From Stomatohabitans albus (GTDB lineage: Bacteria > Actinomycetota > Nitriliruptoria > Euzebyales > Euzebyaceae), in the NCBI RefSeq assembly GCF_036336025.1, contig NZ_JAYKKE010000001.1:248001-312000 (forward strand): 64,000 bases of DNA, in the 5' to 3' direction. Position 1 is the stretch's first letter, and every line of letters starts with the position of its first letter. This document shows, in pieces, positions 28,750 through 37,485 of the stretch. The translations under genes were made by a program, and so were the position numbers. The notes under the pieces are model-generated. The model searched no databases and was not told where the DNA came from. It worked only from the letters and a program-made list of their open reading frames with translations.

Positions 28750-29403
28750 ATGCAAAACTCACGTTTACATGTCAGTACTCATCCCCTGTCTGGGCATTTT
28801 CTTACCGATTTGCGCTCAACATCGACCACCCCTGAACGGTATCGGGTACTCACCCATCGTCTAACCTCAGTTTTAGCGCTTGAAGCCACCGCAGGGATGG
28901 ATGTTCGTGACGTCCCAGTCACTACACCACTTCAAGAAACAACAGGGCATTACCTTGCCCAACCGATTGTTGCGGTTCCAATCCTGCGTGCAGGATTAGG
29001 CATGTTGGATGCCATTACTGAACTATTCCCAGCCGTGAGTGTGGGGTATATCGGGTTGGAGCGGAACGAAGAAACCTTGCAACCCACTGAGTACTACTTC
29101 AAAGCGCCAGCCCTTGATGGTGCCCATGTATTGATGATTGACCCCATGTTGGCTACTGGTGGCTCAGCAGCTGTTGCGGCAAAACTCCTCCGTAACCAAG
29201 GTGCAGCCACACTCAGCTTAATCTGTGTCATTGCCGCCCCTGAAGGTGTTGACAAGTTACTTTCTGCAGATGACGGCATCGAAATCTATACCGCCAGTTT
29301 GGACGACGGACTCAATGAGCGCGGCTATATCTTGCCTGGTCTCGGTGATTACGGCGATCGTCTCTTTGGAACGGAATTGATTGGTACTGGCTTAGTAAGC
29401 TGA
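28750..29403 (+). CDS. upp: Uracil phosphoribosyltransferase
   Basis: Makes UMP from uracil and PRPP. Family motifs: VPILRAGLGMLDAITELFP, VGYIGLERNEETLQPTEYY, the PRPP loop MIDPMLATGGSAAVA (about residues 130-144), and the uracil-binding GYILPGLGDYGDRLFGT at the end. 217 residues is normal. The ribosome site is a weak AGGTGAA. It is divergent from the nucleoside importer operon across a 164-bp gap, which suggests shared salvage control, though I recognise no operator there. Confidence 0.97.
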   Translation: MQNSRLHVSTHPLSGHFLTDLRSTSTTPERYRVLTHRLTSVLALEATAGMDVRDVPVTTPLQETTGHYLAQPIVAVPILRAGLGMLDAITELFPAVSVGYIGLERNEETLQPTEYYFKAPALDGAHVLMIDPMLATGGSAAVAAKLLRNQGAATLSLICVIAAPEGVDKLLSADDGIEIYTASLDDGLNERGYILPGLGDYGDRLFGTELIGTGLVS

Positions 29404-29416
29404 GGCGAATCAGAAT

Positions 29417-30535
29417 CTACGCTTGGTTATTCAACACCATCTCAGCCAGACTGTCTCCAAAGATGTTCCATTGCCAATCACGTAAATGGAAGGCTTCACG
29501 CACCGCTTCGGGATTGTCTGGCTCAGCCATAATCGCAGGGCCAACCGTTTTCGTGGGGAGCACCATACCTGGGTCGATCCCGATGTCTTGAGCAACTTCG
29601 TTACGGAACAGCCTGATATGGTCTATCAGCCGTTTTTGTGTTGACGATGGCCGGTTCCGTTCCTGATGGTGGGCAAATTCGGGTTCCACCATCGGATTCT
29701 TCAAGACATCGATCAATTCATCACCATAGGTGCGAACCATGCGTCGAGTCATACCTCGTCCGGGGAGGTCAATCGCTTGGGTCACCGGTTCCGCGGCCAA
29801 GTCCGTAACGACGGCATCAGGCAGAATCAGGTTCGGTGCCATATCTTGTTCACGGGCAATCGCTTCTCGCCAATCCCAAATCGCTTTCGCTCTGGCACGC
29901 GCGCGATCGTTGAGACGGCCCACACCCTTCGTTTTGTGCCAAGCCCGACGTTCTCGTGGGTCCGGTTGGGAGCGGAGATGATCAAGCTCCTCAACGTACC
30001 AATTCCACCGCCCTCTAGCTTCTAATTCATCAGCCAGCACCTCCCATAAATCGGGGAGGTCAGCAACATCACCTGCAGCATAGGAAATCTCATCGGGTGT
30101 AAGCGGGCGACGCTCCCAAGGTGATCGTTGCATGGCTTCCTTATTGGCATCCAAATCAACCCCAAGCAAATGATGCAATAAATCCGCCAAACCGCGCTCA
30201 TAACCTAAAAAGGCGGCTGCGAGACTCGTGTCCTCGATCAGTTCTGGCTGGAGGCCTAGCCGTGCGAGTGGCCATACATCGTTTTCCATTGCATGCAGAA
30301 TCAGGCACTTATTCGCAAGCCAGTCCGCAACTGGTTCCCAATTTTGTAACGTAACAGGGTCAAAGAGCGCGACCTTGCCGTTGCCACCAACCTGTACGAG
30401 GGCTGCACGCAACCAATAGGCCCTTGCGTCATCACGCTCGACATCAGCGCCCACAGGGTCCATATCACCTAGCCAGTCCAGGGCAGCTTCAACATCCTTG
30501 TCGTTATTGACAAGACGGACACGATCGAGGGGCAC
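29417..30535 (-). CDS. rnd: Ribonuclease D-like 3'-5' exonuclease with HRDC domain
   Basis: DEDD-family exonuclease acting on tRNA and other RNA 3' ends. Exo I has the D-x-E pair in GADVERDDA, Exo II is in LILHAMENDVWPL, and Exo III is ISYAAGDVADLPDLWEVL. An HRDC helical domain follows (KAIWDWREAIAREQDMAPNLILPDAVVTDLA). The longest frame starts at 30586. GTG 30535 has AAGGA about 5 nt upstream and keeps the gene clear of the divergent start at 30618, giving 372 residues. It is convergent with upp, only 13 bp apart. Confidence 0.9.
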   Translation of the reverse strand: MPLDRVRLVNNDKDVEAALDWLGDMDPVGADVERDDARAYWLRAALVQVGGNGKVALFDPVTLQNWEPVADWLANKCLILHAMENDVWPLARLGLQPELIEDTSLAAAFLGYERGLADLLHHLLGVDLDANKEAMQRSPWERRPLTPDEISYAAGDVADLPDLWEVLADELEARGRWNWYVEELDHLRSQPDPRERRAWHKTKGVGRLNDRARARAKAIWDWREAIAREQDMAPNLILPDAVVTDLAAEPVTQAIDLPGRGMTRRMVRTYGDELIDVLKNPMVEPEFAHHQERNRPSSTQKRLIDHIRLFRNEVAQDIGIDPGMVLPTKTVGPAIMAEPDNPEAVREAFHLRDWQWNIFGDSLAEMVLNNQA

Positions 30536-30617
30536 GGGTTTCCTTAAATCACCTTTACAACGTTTAAGGCACACAGCGTAGGTCACAAAAGCTGATCGTG
30601 CGTGTCAACCTGGAGGA

Positions 30618-31484
30618 ATGTCTATTACTCCTCGCCTCCTTGCTATTCATGCTCACCCTGATGACGAGTGCATCTCCACGGGTGGTGTACTCGCTGATAC
30701 GGTTGCCCGCGGATACCACGCAAAGGTCCTGACCTGCACAGATGGTCGCCGCGGGGAAATTGTTGATCCCACCATGGATGCCCAAGCCGTCGCCCCGATT
30801 CTCCATGAAGTTCGTGAACGAGAACTAGCAAACGCCATGGAGATTTTAGGTGGGGTGGATTATGAACTCCTTGGATACCACGATTCCGGCATGGTAGGCG
30901 ATGACGGAAATAACGACCCCGATACCTTTTGGCAAGCCAACGTGGATGAAGCCGTGCGTCGAGTGGTAGCGGTCATTCGTGACTACCAGCCCGCTGTTGT
31001 TATTCTCTATGACCCATGGGGTGGATACGGACACCCTGACCACATCCAAGCACATCGGGTTGGTACCCTCGCGGTTGAAGCGGCAGCTGTTTCTGCCCTT
31101 TACCCAGAAGCCGGTCCAGCCTGGAATGTACCTAAAACGTATCAAACCGCGTTTACTAAACGGCGTGTGGCCGATTTAAATGCCCAGCTCATCGCACGCG
31201 GGTTAAGTACCCCATTTGGTGAAGAAACAAATCCGGACAATATCGTCTCCGGGGTCTACGACCATCAGGTCACCACTCGCATCGATGTTCGGAACTACCT
31301 CAAAACAAAGCTTGCGGCGCTCAAGGCGCATAAAACTCAAGTGCATGACACATCGCACTTCTTTAATTTTCCCCCAGACTTGGAAGAAATGTTTTATGGC
31401 TACGAAACTTTCCGGCTGGTTCGTGCCAACCACTTCCCCACCACCGAAGAGTCAGATATTTTTGAACAGCTCGATACGTACTAA
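30618..31484 (+). CDS. PIG-L (MshB/Mca-type) zinc deacetylase
   Basis: The LmbE/PIG-L metal site is complete: AHPDDE at residues 11-16 and HPDH at about 146-149. Length (288) and GRRGEIVDPTMDAQAV fit the mycothiol enzymes: MshB, which deacetylates GlcNAc-inositol, or Mca, which cleaves mycothiol conjugates. I cannot separate the two by eye. A GGAGG sits only 1 nt before the ATG, which is unusually close; the next in-frame candidate with ideal spacing would be an ATT codon. Supports mycothiol chemistry in this organism. Confidence 0.85.
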   Translation: MSITPRLLAIHAHPDDECISTGGVLADTVARGYHAKVLTCTDGRRGEIVDPTMDAQAVAPILHEVRERELANAMEILGGVDYELLGYHDSGMVGDDGNNDPDTFWQANVDEAVRRVVAVIRDYQPAVVILYDPWGGYGHPDHIQAHRVGTLAVEAAAVSALYPEAGPAWNVPKTYQTAFTKRRVADLNAQLIARGLSTPFGEETNPDNIVSGVYDHQVTTRIDVRNYLKTKLAALKAHKTQVHDTSHFFNFPPDLEEMFYGYETFRLVRANHFPTTEESDIFEQLDTY

Positions 31485-31492
31485 GCGCCGAG

Positions 31493-31527
31493 ACGGGGTT
31501 GCAGCTATTGCCCAACCCCGTTTATAG
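31493..31527 (+). terminator. Intrinsic terminator after the PIG-L deacetylase
   Basis: ACGGGGTTG (31493-31501) and CAACCCCGT (31513-31521) pair perfectly and are followed by TTTATAG. It sits 8 bp after the stop codon and may also serve the convergent radical SAM gene. Confidence 0.7.
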
Positions 31528-31560
31528 CAGGGCTTGCCGGCCCCAACACCCCAGCCTGGT

Positions 31561-32898
31561 TTACCGGATTGGCTGTTTGGTAAGGAGCTCTTCGGGATTC
31601 CAATCTTGGGCCGCTGGAGGTACGTAGACACAGTTCGGGTCTGAGGCATACGGGTCACCGGTAAGGGCATAGGCCGTTGATCGACTCCCCCCGCAAAAGG
31701 AGTTGTAATCGCATACGGCGCATTTACCCGTCCAACTCTTAGGGTCACGTAAACGCTTGAATGCCTCGGTGTGTTTATAAATATCTGCAAATGCCTCAGT
31801 TTTTACATTGCCACAATGGATGGGCAAGAACCCGCTGGGATAGACATCACCAATGTGGTCTACAAAGGCAAACCCGCTGCCACTGTTGACTGCGAGTGGT
31901 GGGCGCGGTGGGCGCTGTGGTTGCTCCTCAATCGGGCCAAGGCGTTTAATTGTTTCTTCCGTGAGATAGTGGTACAGCTCCCCGCGTTCACCGGTTGACT
32001 CACCTTTTTGCCGTTGAAACGCAACTCGACGGTATTGGGGAGCCTCTGTGGTTTTAATGGCGATGCGCGTACTCACATCGTGGAGCCAATGCAGCACATC
32101 CTCACGTTGGGCAGCATCCATGGCAGCCAACATGGCTCCACGCCCCGTGGGCACAAGGAAGAAGATGTACCACATCCAGGCGCCCGTCTCCATCGCCGTT
32201 TGAAGCATGGCGGGGCCTTCATGGATATTGGCCAATGTCAGCGTGGAGTTCACCTGTACGCGCATCCCCACATCAACAATCATTTTCGCTGCTTTGACTG
32301 TGGCATCAAAAGTGCCACTAAAACCACGGAAGGCATCATGGGTTTGGGGGCTAGCCCCGTCAAGGCTAACTGACATCGCTTTAACACCGGCGTCCTTTAA
32401 TGCTTCCACCCGTTCACGCGTGAGTAACGGGGTCACCGATGGGCTAACACTTACATTCAACCCGTTTGCGGTGCCGTGGCGCACAAGTTCTTCGAGGTCA
32501 TCTCGCTCAAAACAGTCACCACCGGTGAGGACCACCATCGGTCTTGGTGGCTCATACGCTGCCAACTGGTCCAACAGTGCTTTGCCTTCTTCAGTGGTTA
32601 ACTGATCGGGGTGGGCGTGGGGGTTTGCTTCAGCTCGACAATGGGCACACACAAGGCCACATGCACGGGTTACCTCCCAAATCACAATGAACGGTTTTTC
32701 ATTGAGATCATGCTTGAGGGTACGCACAATCGGCCCTTTACCCCCATGAGGATGGCCACCGGGATGACCGCCAGGATGACCACCTGGATGACCGCCAGGA
32801 TGACCGATATCAGCATGACTATGTCGGTGGTCTTGTCCGTGTGCGTGTTGAATCGGGTGTGCACCCAGGACGTGTTCATGCGAATGTGCCATTTCCAC
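31561..32898 (-). CDS. Radical SAM/SPASM protein with His-rich HPGG N-terminus
   Basis: 445 residues. The radical SAM cluster is C-x3-C-x2-C in TRACGLVCAHCRAEA (about 79-93). The SAM-binding GGD motif is VVLTGGDCFERDDL. A C-terminal SPASM-type Cys cluster runs from PIHCGNV through WTGKCAVCDYNSFCGGSR to PNCVYVP. The core resembles the TIGR04053 group related to AhbD-like heme maturases; this is from memory. The N-terminus (1-55) holds about a dozen His, including four exact HPGG units (33-48), a likely metal-binding or metal-storage tail. A GTG start (32898) or ATG (32892) is possible. No substrate peptide gene is obvious nearby. Confidence 0.85.
   Translation of the reverse strand: MEMAHSHEHVLGAHPIQHAHGQDHRHSHADIGHPGGHPGGHPGGHPGGHPHGGKGPIVRTLKHDLNEKPFIVIWEVTRACGLVCAHCRAEANPHAHPDQLTTEEGKALLDQLAAYEPPRPMVVLTGGDCFERDDLEELVRHGTANGLNVSVSPSVTPLLTRERVEALKDAGVKAMSVSLDGASPQTHDAFRGFSGTFDATVKAAKMIVDVGMRVQVNSTLTLANIHEGPAMLQTAMETGAWMWYIFFLVPTGRGAMLAAMDAAQREDVLHWLHDVSTRIAIKTTEAPQYRRVAFQRQKGESTGERGELYHYLTEETIKRLGPIEEQPQRPPRPPLAVNSGSGFAFVDHIGDVYPSGFLPIHCGNVKTEAFADIYKHTEAFKRLRDPKSWTGKCAVCDYNSFCGGSRSTAYALTGDPYASDPNCVYVPPAAQDWNPEELLTKQPIR
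32755..32802 (-). repeat. Four tandem 12-bp units encoding HPGG
   Basis: Within the radical SAM gene, four near-identical 12-bp units (CCxGGATGACC-type on the plus strand) encode HPGG repeated at residues 33-48. They are translated, in frame and close to identical, so the number could vary by slippage. Confidence 0.85.
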
Positions 32899-32967
32899 AG
32901 GGTACCTGACCAGGGCAGTTCAGTGGCCCTCTCTGCCCTGGTATCTGATGGCCAATAGGCCTGTAGA

Positions 32968-32996
32968 AACGGGGTGATGATCAGCATCACCCCGTT
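32968..32996 (-). terminator. Strong hairpin terminator after the beta-helix surface protein
   Basis: AACGGGGTGATG and CATCACCCCGTT form a 12-bp perfect stem with a 5-nt loop, 37 bp after the stop of the gene at 33033. On the minus strand TTTCT spans and follows the second arm. Confidence 0.7.
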
Positions 32997-33032
32997 CATT
33001 CCCCCTTATGTACGTTGAGGATCGCCCTTTCG

Positions 33033-36000
33033 CTACGATTTGGCCGCAAGTCCAACTAACGCTTCATCACGAATGCGAGTTGGCCCGCCATAGACCATCA
33101 CATTGGTGATGGTGGGATGGCTTGTAATCCAAGCAGCCACGGCTGGAGAAAGGGTGTCATCCATCAGCATGATGGGGCCATTTGCTTGGGCAATATGGGC
33201 ACCACCTGCAAGGGCATCTGCAAAATCTGCAGTCGTCGCAAATCCCACAGCACCAGGTTCGCTAAAGAAGTGCTTGGCTACGGCCAGACTTAAGTCTTTG
33301 CCGTCACGACCCTGGACCGATTCACGCGCACTACCGGCTTGTGTTGCAACCGATCCAATCGCCGTTACCGGAAGCTGGGAGTGTGCCGTTAAGAAGGCTT
33401 CAGTTTCAGGAGCCATGGACTGACCGTTGGTCAGCAAGGATGCACCACGAATATGTGCCGCAGCCGGACCAGCAATAAGGTCTGCCTGCCAGTCGCTGCC
33501 GTCGACAAGCAACACGTGGGATAATCGGCCGGCATTATGTAGTCGGTTGGCCGTTTCAACTGCAGTACCTGCTCGGTTCTCTCCGGCTACCCGTTCCACC
33601 TGTCCACCTATCGCAGTGACCGCTTCTTCAACCGTCGTAGTAAGGGCTGCCGTCCCACCCATCATGATGACTTTTCCGCCACGAGGTAAAAGCCGCTTAA
33701 TTTCACTGGCCGCTACTGGGTGCAATGCATCAGATTGGGTTAACAAGATCGGTGCGCCGATCGCATTCGCAAGCGGTACAGCAGAGACGCTGTCGGCGGC
33801 AATATCAGCGCGCGCAAGAATGACGGCTGGTACCTCACCAGGGAACTGTGCAGCCGATAAAGCTCCCGCTGTTTCAAAACGCGTTTCCCCGGCGAATCGC
33901 CTGATAACGCGGCCTTGCGAGGCAACCCCAGGGTTGTTCTGATCTGCTCCAGTTTGGCTACTCGGTGGCTGGGAAGCAGGGGAAGTATTCGACCCTGGAC
34001 TCACCGGTGACTGAGGATTGACTGGCGACTGAGGATTAACTGGCGGCTGCGAAGCCGGAGTATAGGTCTGTGGTCCTGCTTGACTGGCATTCGTCAACTT
34101 TGGGTCAATGATGGCCCGAATAGCATTGGTATTGACCGTTCCCCAATAGTTGTTACGCGCGTCAAAGGCTTCTCTCCTTGATGTCGTAAAGGTAGAGCTG
34201 TAATTAGGTTGTGTATTTGGCAACATACCGGAGATACGGGATACATCGTTGTAGTGGAATTGCACCACCCCATTCCCCAGCGGTGTGCTCTTGGGGTTCA
34301 CCATAGCAATACCCCCATTGAACACATTGTGTTCAACCGTTACGTCCGTGACAGCAGGACCGCCACCTGGTGATTGGTCAAAGACTGAAAGTACCGAAAA
34401 ACTCGGGGATGGCTCAGTGAACGTAAAGGTGTTGGCGTTGATCGCAACATGCGGGCGACTGATTTTAATAAATTGGCTTGATTCTTGCGGCTTTACCCCT
34501 GAGAACTGATTCTCAGTAATTACCGACCGCGCCTTATTGGCAACATTTGCATAGAGATCAATTGCGGGGACACCGACGGTGGGCGTAAAACTGATCTTGT
34601 TTTTATGGAAGACCAATTGCTGGTCCTGCCCCTTACCAACGAATACTTGCATGTTGTTGATAGTTGAGTTGGTGAGTACAAGATGTTTCCGGTCGGGGGT
34701 AAACGGCATGGTGGCGTTAAAGAGCATCGACCGTGCAAAGTAGAAGGGCGGTTTACCCGTAAACACACTGTTTTTCACCACAAGCGTGTCATTAGGATTG
34801 AATGCTTTGTCTGTTACGGTTGCCGTGAACCCGTTGAACTCGACAGGTGAATTAATAATTACCCCGGTACGAGACTGAGGGAACTCCAACACCGTACGCT
34901 TCTTGTGATCATCACCGCCAACACCAGCCGGTGTCGTATCACAGCCAATAATCGTTATCTTGCCCCTGGCATCAATCCCCTGCGGTAACCGCTGGGGTGC
35001 ACAAGTCGTCACCCTGATGGTGGCCTGCTCAACCTTCGGGTCTCGTAACGCTGCCGTTGCCTTGGTAATGGCATCAATTAACCCATGTTCCGTCTTGACC
35101 TCAAACACCGGAACGGTTGGCGCACCAGGGGGGTTCGGGTTATCTTCAGACAACGGATGGTCTGTGCGTGCCGCCACGGTGTGCCGATTCAATGCGCCCC
35201 AATGGTTCTGTGTGGCATCAATATTGGTCGGTGGGGTAATGGTTTCCTTCGCACCGTTGACGTCACCGCCAAAGGGCAGCATTTTGTGTGAACCGTTTAC
35301 GTCATTGCGATTAAAGTGAATGGCGTCATAGGCCAACGGCTGTCCAGACGCATTGAGCATCACATAGGGTGCTCGAATCTTGTTATTTAAGATATGCACA
35401 TCAGTGACAGGCAACCCAACTGATGGTTCTGGATTGACCACATTGAATGCCATCGCATCAGGGTGTGGCCGATCCATGCTGAACGTATTGCCTTCAATGT
35501 GGACTCGTGGACGCCCAATGTGAATGAACGCCCCAAATAGCCAGGTCTCATCAGCCGTAAAGTGGTTATTCACCAGGCGTACTTCCCCAGGCGGTTCCTG
35601 AACGGGGTGGAGATCGATCATTGGATTGTTAACCCGTGGGGCATAGTCAATCGTGTTGTTGCGTAACTCGTAGGTGGCACTGGCAAAATCACCCGAATGG
35701 ACCCGTGCTCCGACAATGGTTGAGTCACTAATACGAATATGTTTACCAGCACTGGTACCGTGCTCAAATGCTACGTCGAATAACCGTGGCTCAGTCACAC
35801 TCATCGGAACGTGTTGGGTGATCACGCTATTGCGAATCGTAATGCTGTCACTGAGTTTAAAGAGGTAGTTATTAAACCCAATGACAACGCCATGCAATTC
35901 GAGGGGAGACCGTACCGTGGACCCATCAAATACTCCGGCTTGAAGCAGTGGTGACCGTTCGGTTCGTGCATTGCCGTTTACCCCGGCTGCTTCATTACGA

Positions 36001-36305
36001 CACCCGATAATGGCGATGGTGCCCTTCGCATGGATATCCCTCGGAAGTAACTGCTGGTCACAGGTTGATAAGGTAATGTGAACCCGCTGTCCTGGATGGG
36101 CTTCCAAGTATTGCGTGGCTTGGGTTACCGCATCACGTAAGCGATTGGGGCTATTGACATCAATCGTGTGATTGGCCGCTGGGATACCCTGCGCTGTCAC
36201 TGTTCCAGGTGGTTGCTGGGGTGCTCCTTGAGCAGTAGCTGGCACTGCAAGGGTTAGGGTGCACAAGCATGACAGCAAAACGGAGGTTACGCGTAGTCGT
36301 TCCAT
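33033..36305 (-). CDS. Secreted beta-helix protein with C-terminal CW_binding_2 repeats
   Basis: 1090 residues. A Sec signal peptide (VLLSCLCTLTLAVPATA) should be cleaved near residue 25. Two related modules of about 330 residues follow (about 50-370 and 395-740). Each starts with an STCDQQLLP/TTCAPQRLP strand and an IIGC motif and resembles a right-handed parallel beta-helix with NNxF-type repeats. A Pro/Ser/Gln linker (about 748-795) with SPVNPQ repeats leads to about 290 residues of cell-wall-binding repeat 2 (RFAGETRFETA, KVIMMGGTAAL, VMVYGGPTRI), which anchor proteins non-covalently to the envelope. An iron-box-like palindrome overlaps the likely promoter. The ligand is unknown. Terminator downstream. 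Confidence 0.88.
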   Translation of the reverse strand: MERLRVTSVLLSCLCTLTLAVPATAQGAPQQPPGTVTAQGIPAANHTIDVNSPNRLRDAVTQATQYLEAHPGQRVHITLSTCDQQLLPRDIHAKGTIAIIGCRNEAAGVNGNARTERSPLLQAGVFDGSTVRSPLELHGVVIGFNNYLFKLSDSITIRNSVITQHVPMSVTEPRLFDVAFEHGTSAGKHIRISDSTIVGARVHSGDFASATYELRNNTIDYAPRVNNPMIDLHPVQEPPGEVRLVNNHFTADETWLFGAFIHIGRPRVHIEGNTFSMDRPHPDAMAFNVVNPEPSVGLPVTDVHILNNKIRAPYVMLNASGQPLAYDAIHFNRNDVNGSHKMLPFGGDVNGAKETITPPTNIDATQNHWGALNRHTVAARTDHPLSEDNPNPPGAPTVPVFEVKTEHGLIDAITKATAALRDPKVEQATIRVTTCAPQRLPQGIDARGKITIIGCDTTPAGVGGDDHKKRTVLEFPQSRTGVIINSPVEFNGFTATVTDKAFNPNDTLVVKNSVFTGKPPFYFARSMLFNATMPFTPDRKHLVLTNSTINNMQVFVGKGQDQQLVFHKNKISFTPTVGVPAIDLYANVANKARSVITENQFSGVKPQESSQFIKISRPHVAINANTFTFTEPSPSFSVLSVFDQSPGGGPAVTDVTVEHNVFNGGIAMVNPKSTPLGNGVVQFHYNDVSRISGMLPNTQPNYSSTFTTSRREAFDARNNYWGTVNTNAIRAIIDPKLTNASQAGPQTYTPASQPPVNPQSPVNPQSPVSPGSNTSPASQPPSSQTGADQNNPGVASQGRVIRRFAGETRFETAGALSAAQFPGEVPAVILARADIAADSVSAVPLANAIGAPILLTQSDALHPVAASEIKRLLPRGGKVIMMGGTAALTTTVEEAVTAIGGQVERVAGENRAGTAVETANRLHNAGRLSHVLLVDGSDWQADLIAGPAAAHIRGASLLTNGQSMAPETEAFLTAHSQLPVTAIGSVATQAGSARESVQGRDGKDLSLAVAKHFFSEPGAVGFATTADFADALAGGAHIAQANGPIMLMDDTLSPAVAAWITSHPTITNVMVYGGPTRIRDEALVGLAAKS

Positions 36306-36376
36306 AGGTTCTCTCTGGTCAGTAGGTATGGTAATGCCGCAACTGCGTGGTGTGGCACAAACAAGTGGATGACCGC

Positions 36377-36406
36377 ACTATAACCGATTAGCTAAAGCTA
36401 ACCTAA
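36377..36406 (-). promoter_or_regulatory. Possible DtxR/IdeR iron box over a promoter
   Basis: On the minus strand TTAGGTTAGCTTTAGCTAA (36388-36406) matches 15 of 19 positions of the DtxR/IdeR consensus that I recall (TTAGGTTAGGCTAACCTAA). A TATAGT -10 candidate (36377-36382) follows, and the box would cover the -35 and spacer, as a repressor site should. The start codon is about 70 bp downstream. DNA binding is not shown. Confidence 0.5.
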
Positions 36407-36471
36407 GTGATTTGGTCCTACGTACCGAAGAATAGATACCGTTTTTCGCTCATACGCCGTTGTTGGGTGGC

Positions 36472-37431
36472 CTATCGGTTTGCCACCGGCAATGACCGCA
36501 ATTTAGATGGCAATGCAAAATGCATGTCTTCTTCAACCACATCTAAGAGTTCAACAACGGCCCCACGTGGACGAGCTTTTAACCATTTAATTACACCCTG
36601 AACAAGTGCATCAGGTGCGCTTGCACCGCTCGTGAGGCCCACCGTATCCACACCCTCTAACCACGCCGGATCAATACCATTTGCATCGTCGATCAGATGT
36701 GACGCGGCCCCATAGGTGCGTGCGACTTCCACCATACGGTTGGAGTTGGATGAATGGGCTGAACCAACAACTAACACAAGGTCAGACTGTTCAGCAAGCA
36801 CCTTCGTCGCATCCTGACGGTTTTGGGTTGCATAGCAAATGTCCTGGCCCTTGGGTTTACGCACATTCGGGAACTTTTCACAGATGGCCGCAATAACCTC
36901 ACGGGTTTCATCCACGCTGAGTGTGGTTTGGGTGATGTAGGCCACATTGTCAGGGTCGTCAAGCTCAAGGGCCATCACATCTTCAACGGTTTCTACAAGC
37001 ACCATTTGGTCTGGGGCCTGCCCCATCGTGCCAATGACTTCTTGATGGCCCGCGTGTCCAATCAAAATAATGGTTTGGTCTGCTGCCGCATGACGCCGAG
37101 CACTTGCATGCACCTTGGTGACAAGTGGACAGGTCGCATCAATATGATCCAACCCGCGGGCTTGGGCATCTTCACGCACATGGGGCGGGATACCGTGGGC
37201 AGAAAACACCACTGGCGAACCAGAGGGCACATCATCTAAATCCTCAACAAATATGGCACCCTTTGCCTCTAAATCAGCAACCACATGAACATTATGCACA
37301 ATGTGGTGGCGAACATAGACCGGTGCGCCATAGTGGGCCAGTGCCGTTTCTACGATTTCGATTGCACGATCAACCCCTGCACAAAACCCACGAGGAGCTG
37401 CAAGAAAAACAGTGACTGGTGACGGTGACAT
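36472..37431 (-). CDS. ispH: 4-hydroxy-3-methylbut-2-enyl diphosphate reductase
   Basis: Last enzyme of the MEP isoprenoid pathway, with a 4Fe-4S centre. The three cluster Cys are in [13 protein letters not shown] (Cys17), [11 protein letters not shown] (about 100) and [12 protein letters not shown] (about 198). The E-x-T motif region ([13 protein letters not shown]) and the [11 protein letters not shown] substrate loop are intact. 319 residues is normal. Divergent from trkA across 54 bp. It supplies the precursors used by the prenyltransferase at 48.2 kb. Confidence 0.97.
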   Translation of the reverse strand: MSPSPVTVFLAAPRGFCAGVDRAIEIVETALAHYGAPVYVRHHIVHNVHVVADLEAKGAIFVEDLDDVPSGSPVVFSAHGIPPHVREDAQARGLDHIDATCPLVTKVHASARRHAAADQTIILIGHAGHQEVIGTMGQAPDQMVLVETVEDVMALELDDPDNVAYITQTTLSVDETREVIAAICEKFPNVRKPKGQDICYATQNRQDATKVLAEQSDLVLVVGSAHSSNSNRMVEVARTYGAASHLIDDANGIDPAWLEGVDTVGLTSGASAPDALVQGVIKWLKARPRGAVVELLDVVEEDMHFALPSKLRSLPVANR

Positions 37432-37485
37432 GCATTACAGGCTACAGGTCGCAATATCATCGGAGACGACTAAAGGAGGAACTGG

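Noticed and set aside
32755-32802. Short tandem repeats as a possible CRISPR array
   Set aside because: Units are 12 bp without spacers and are translated as HPGG.
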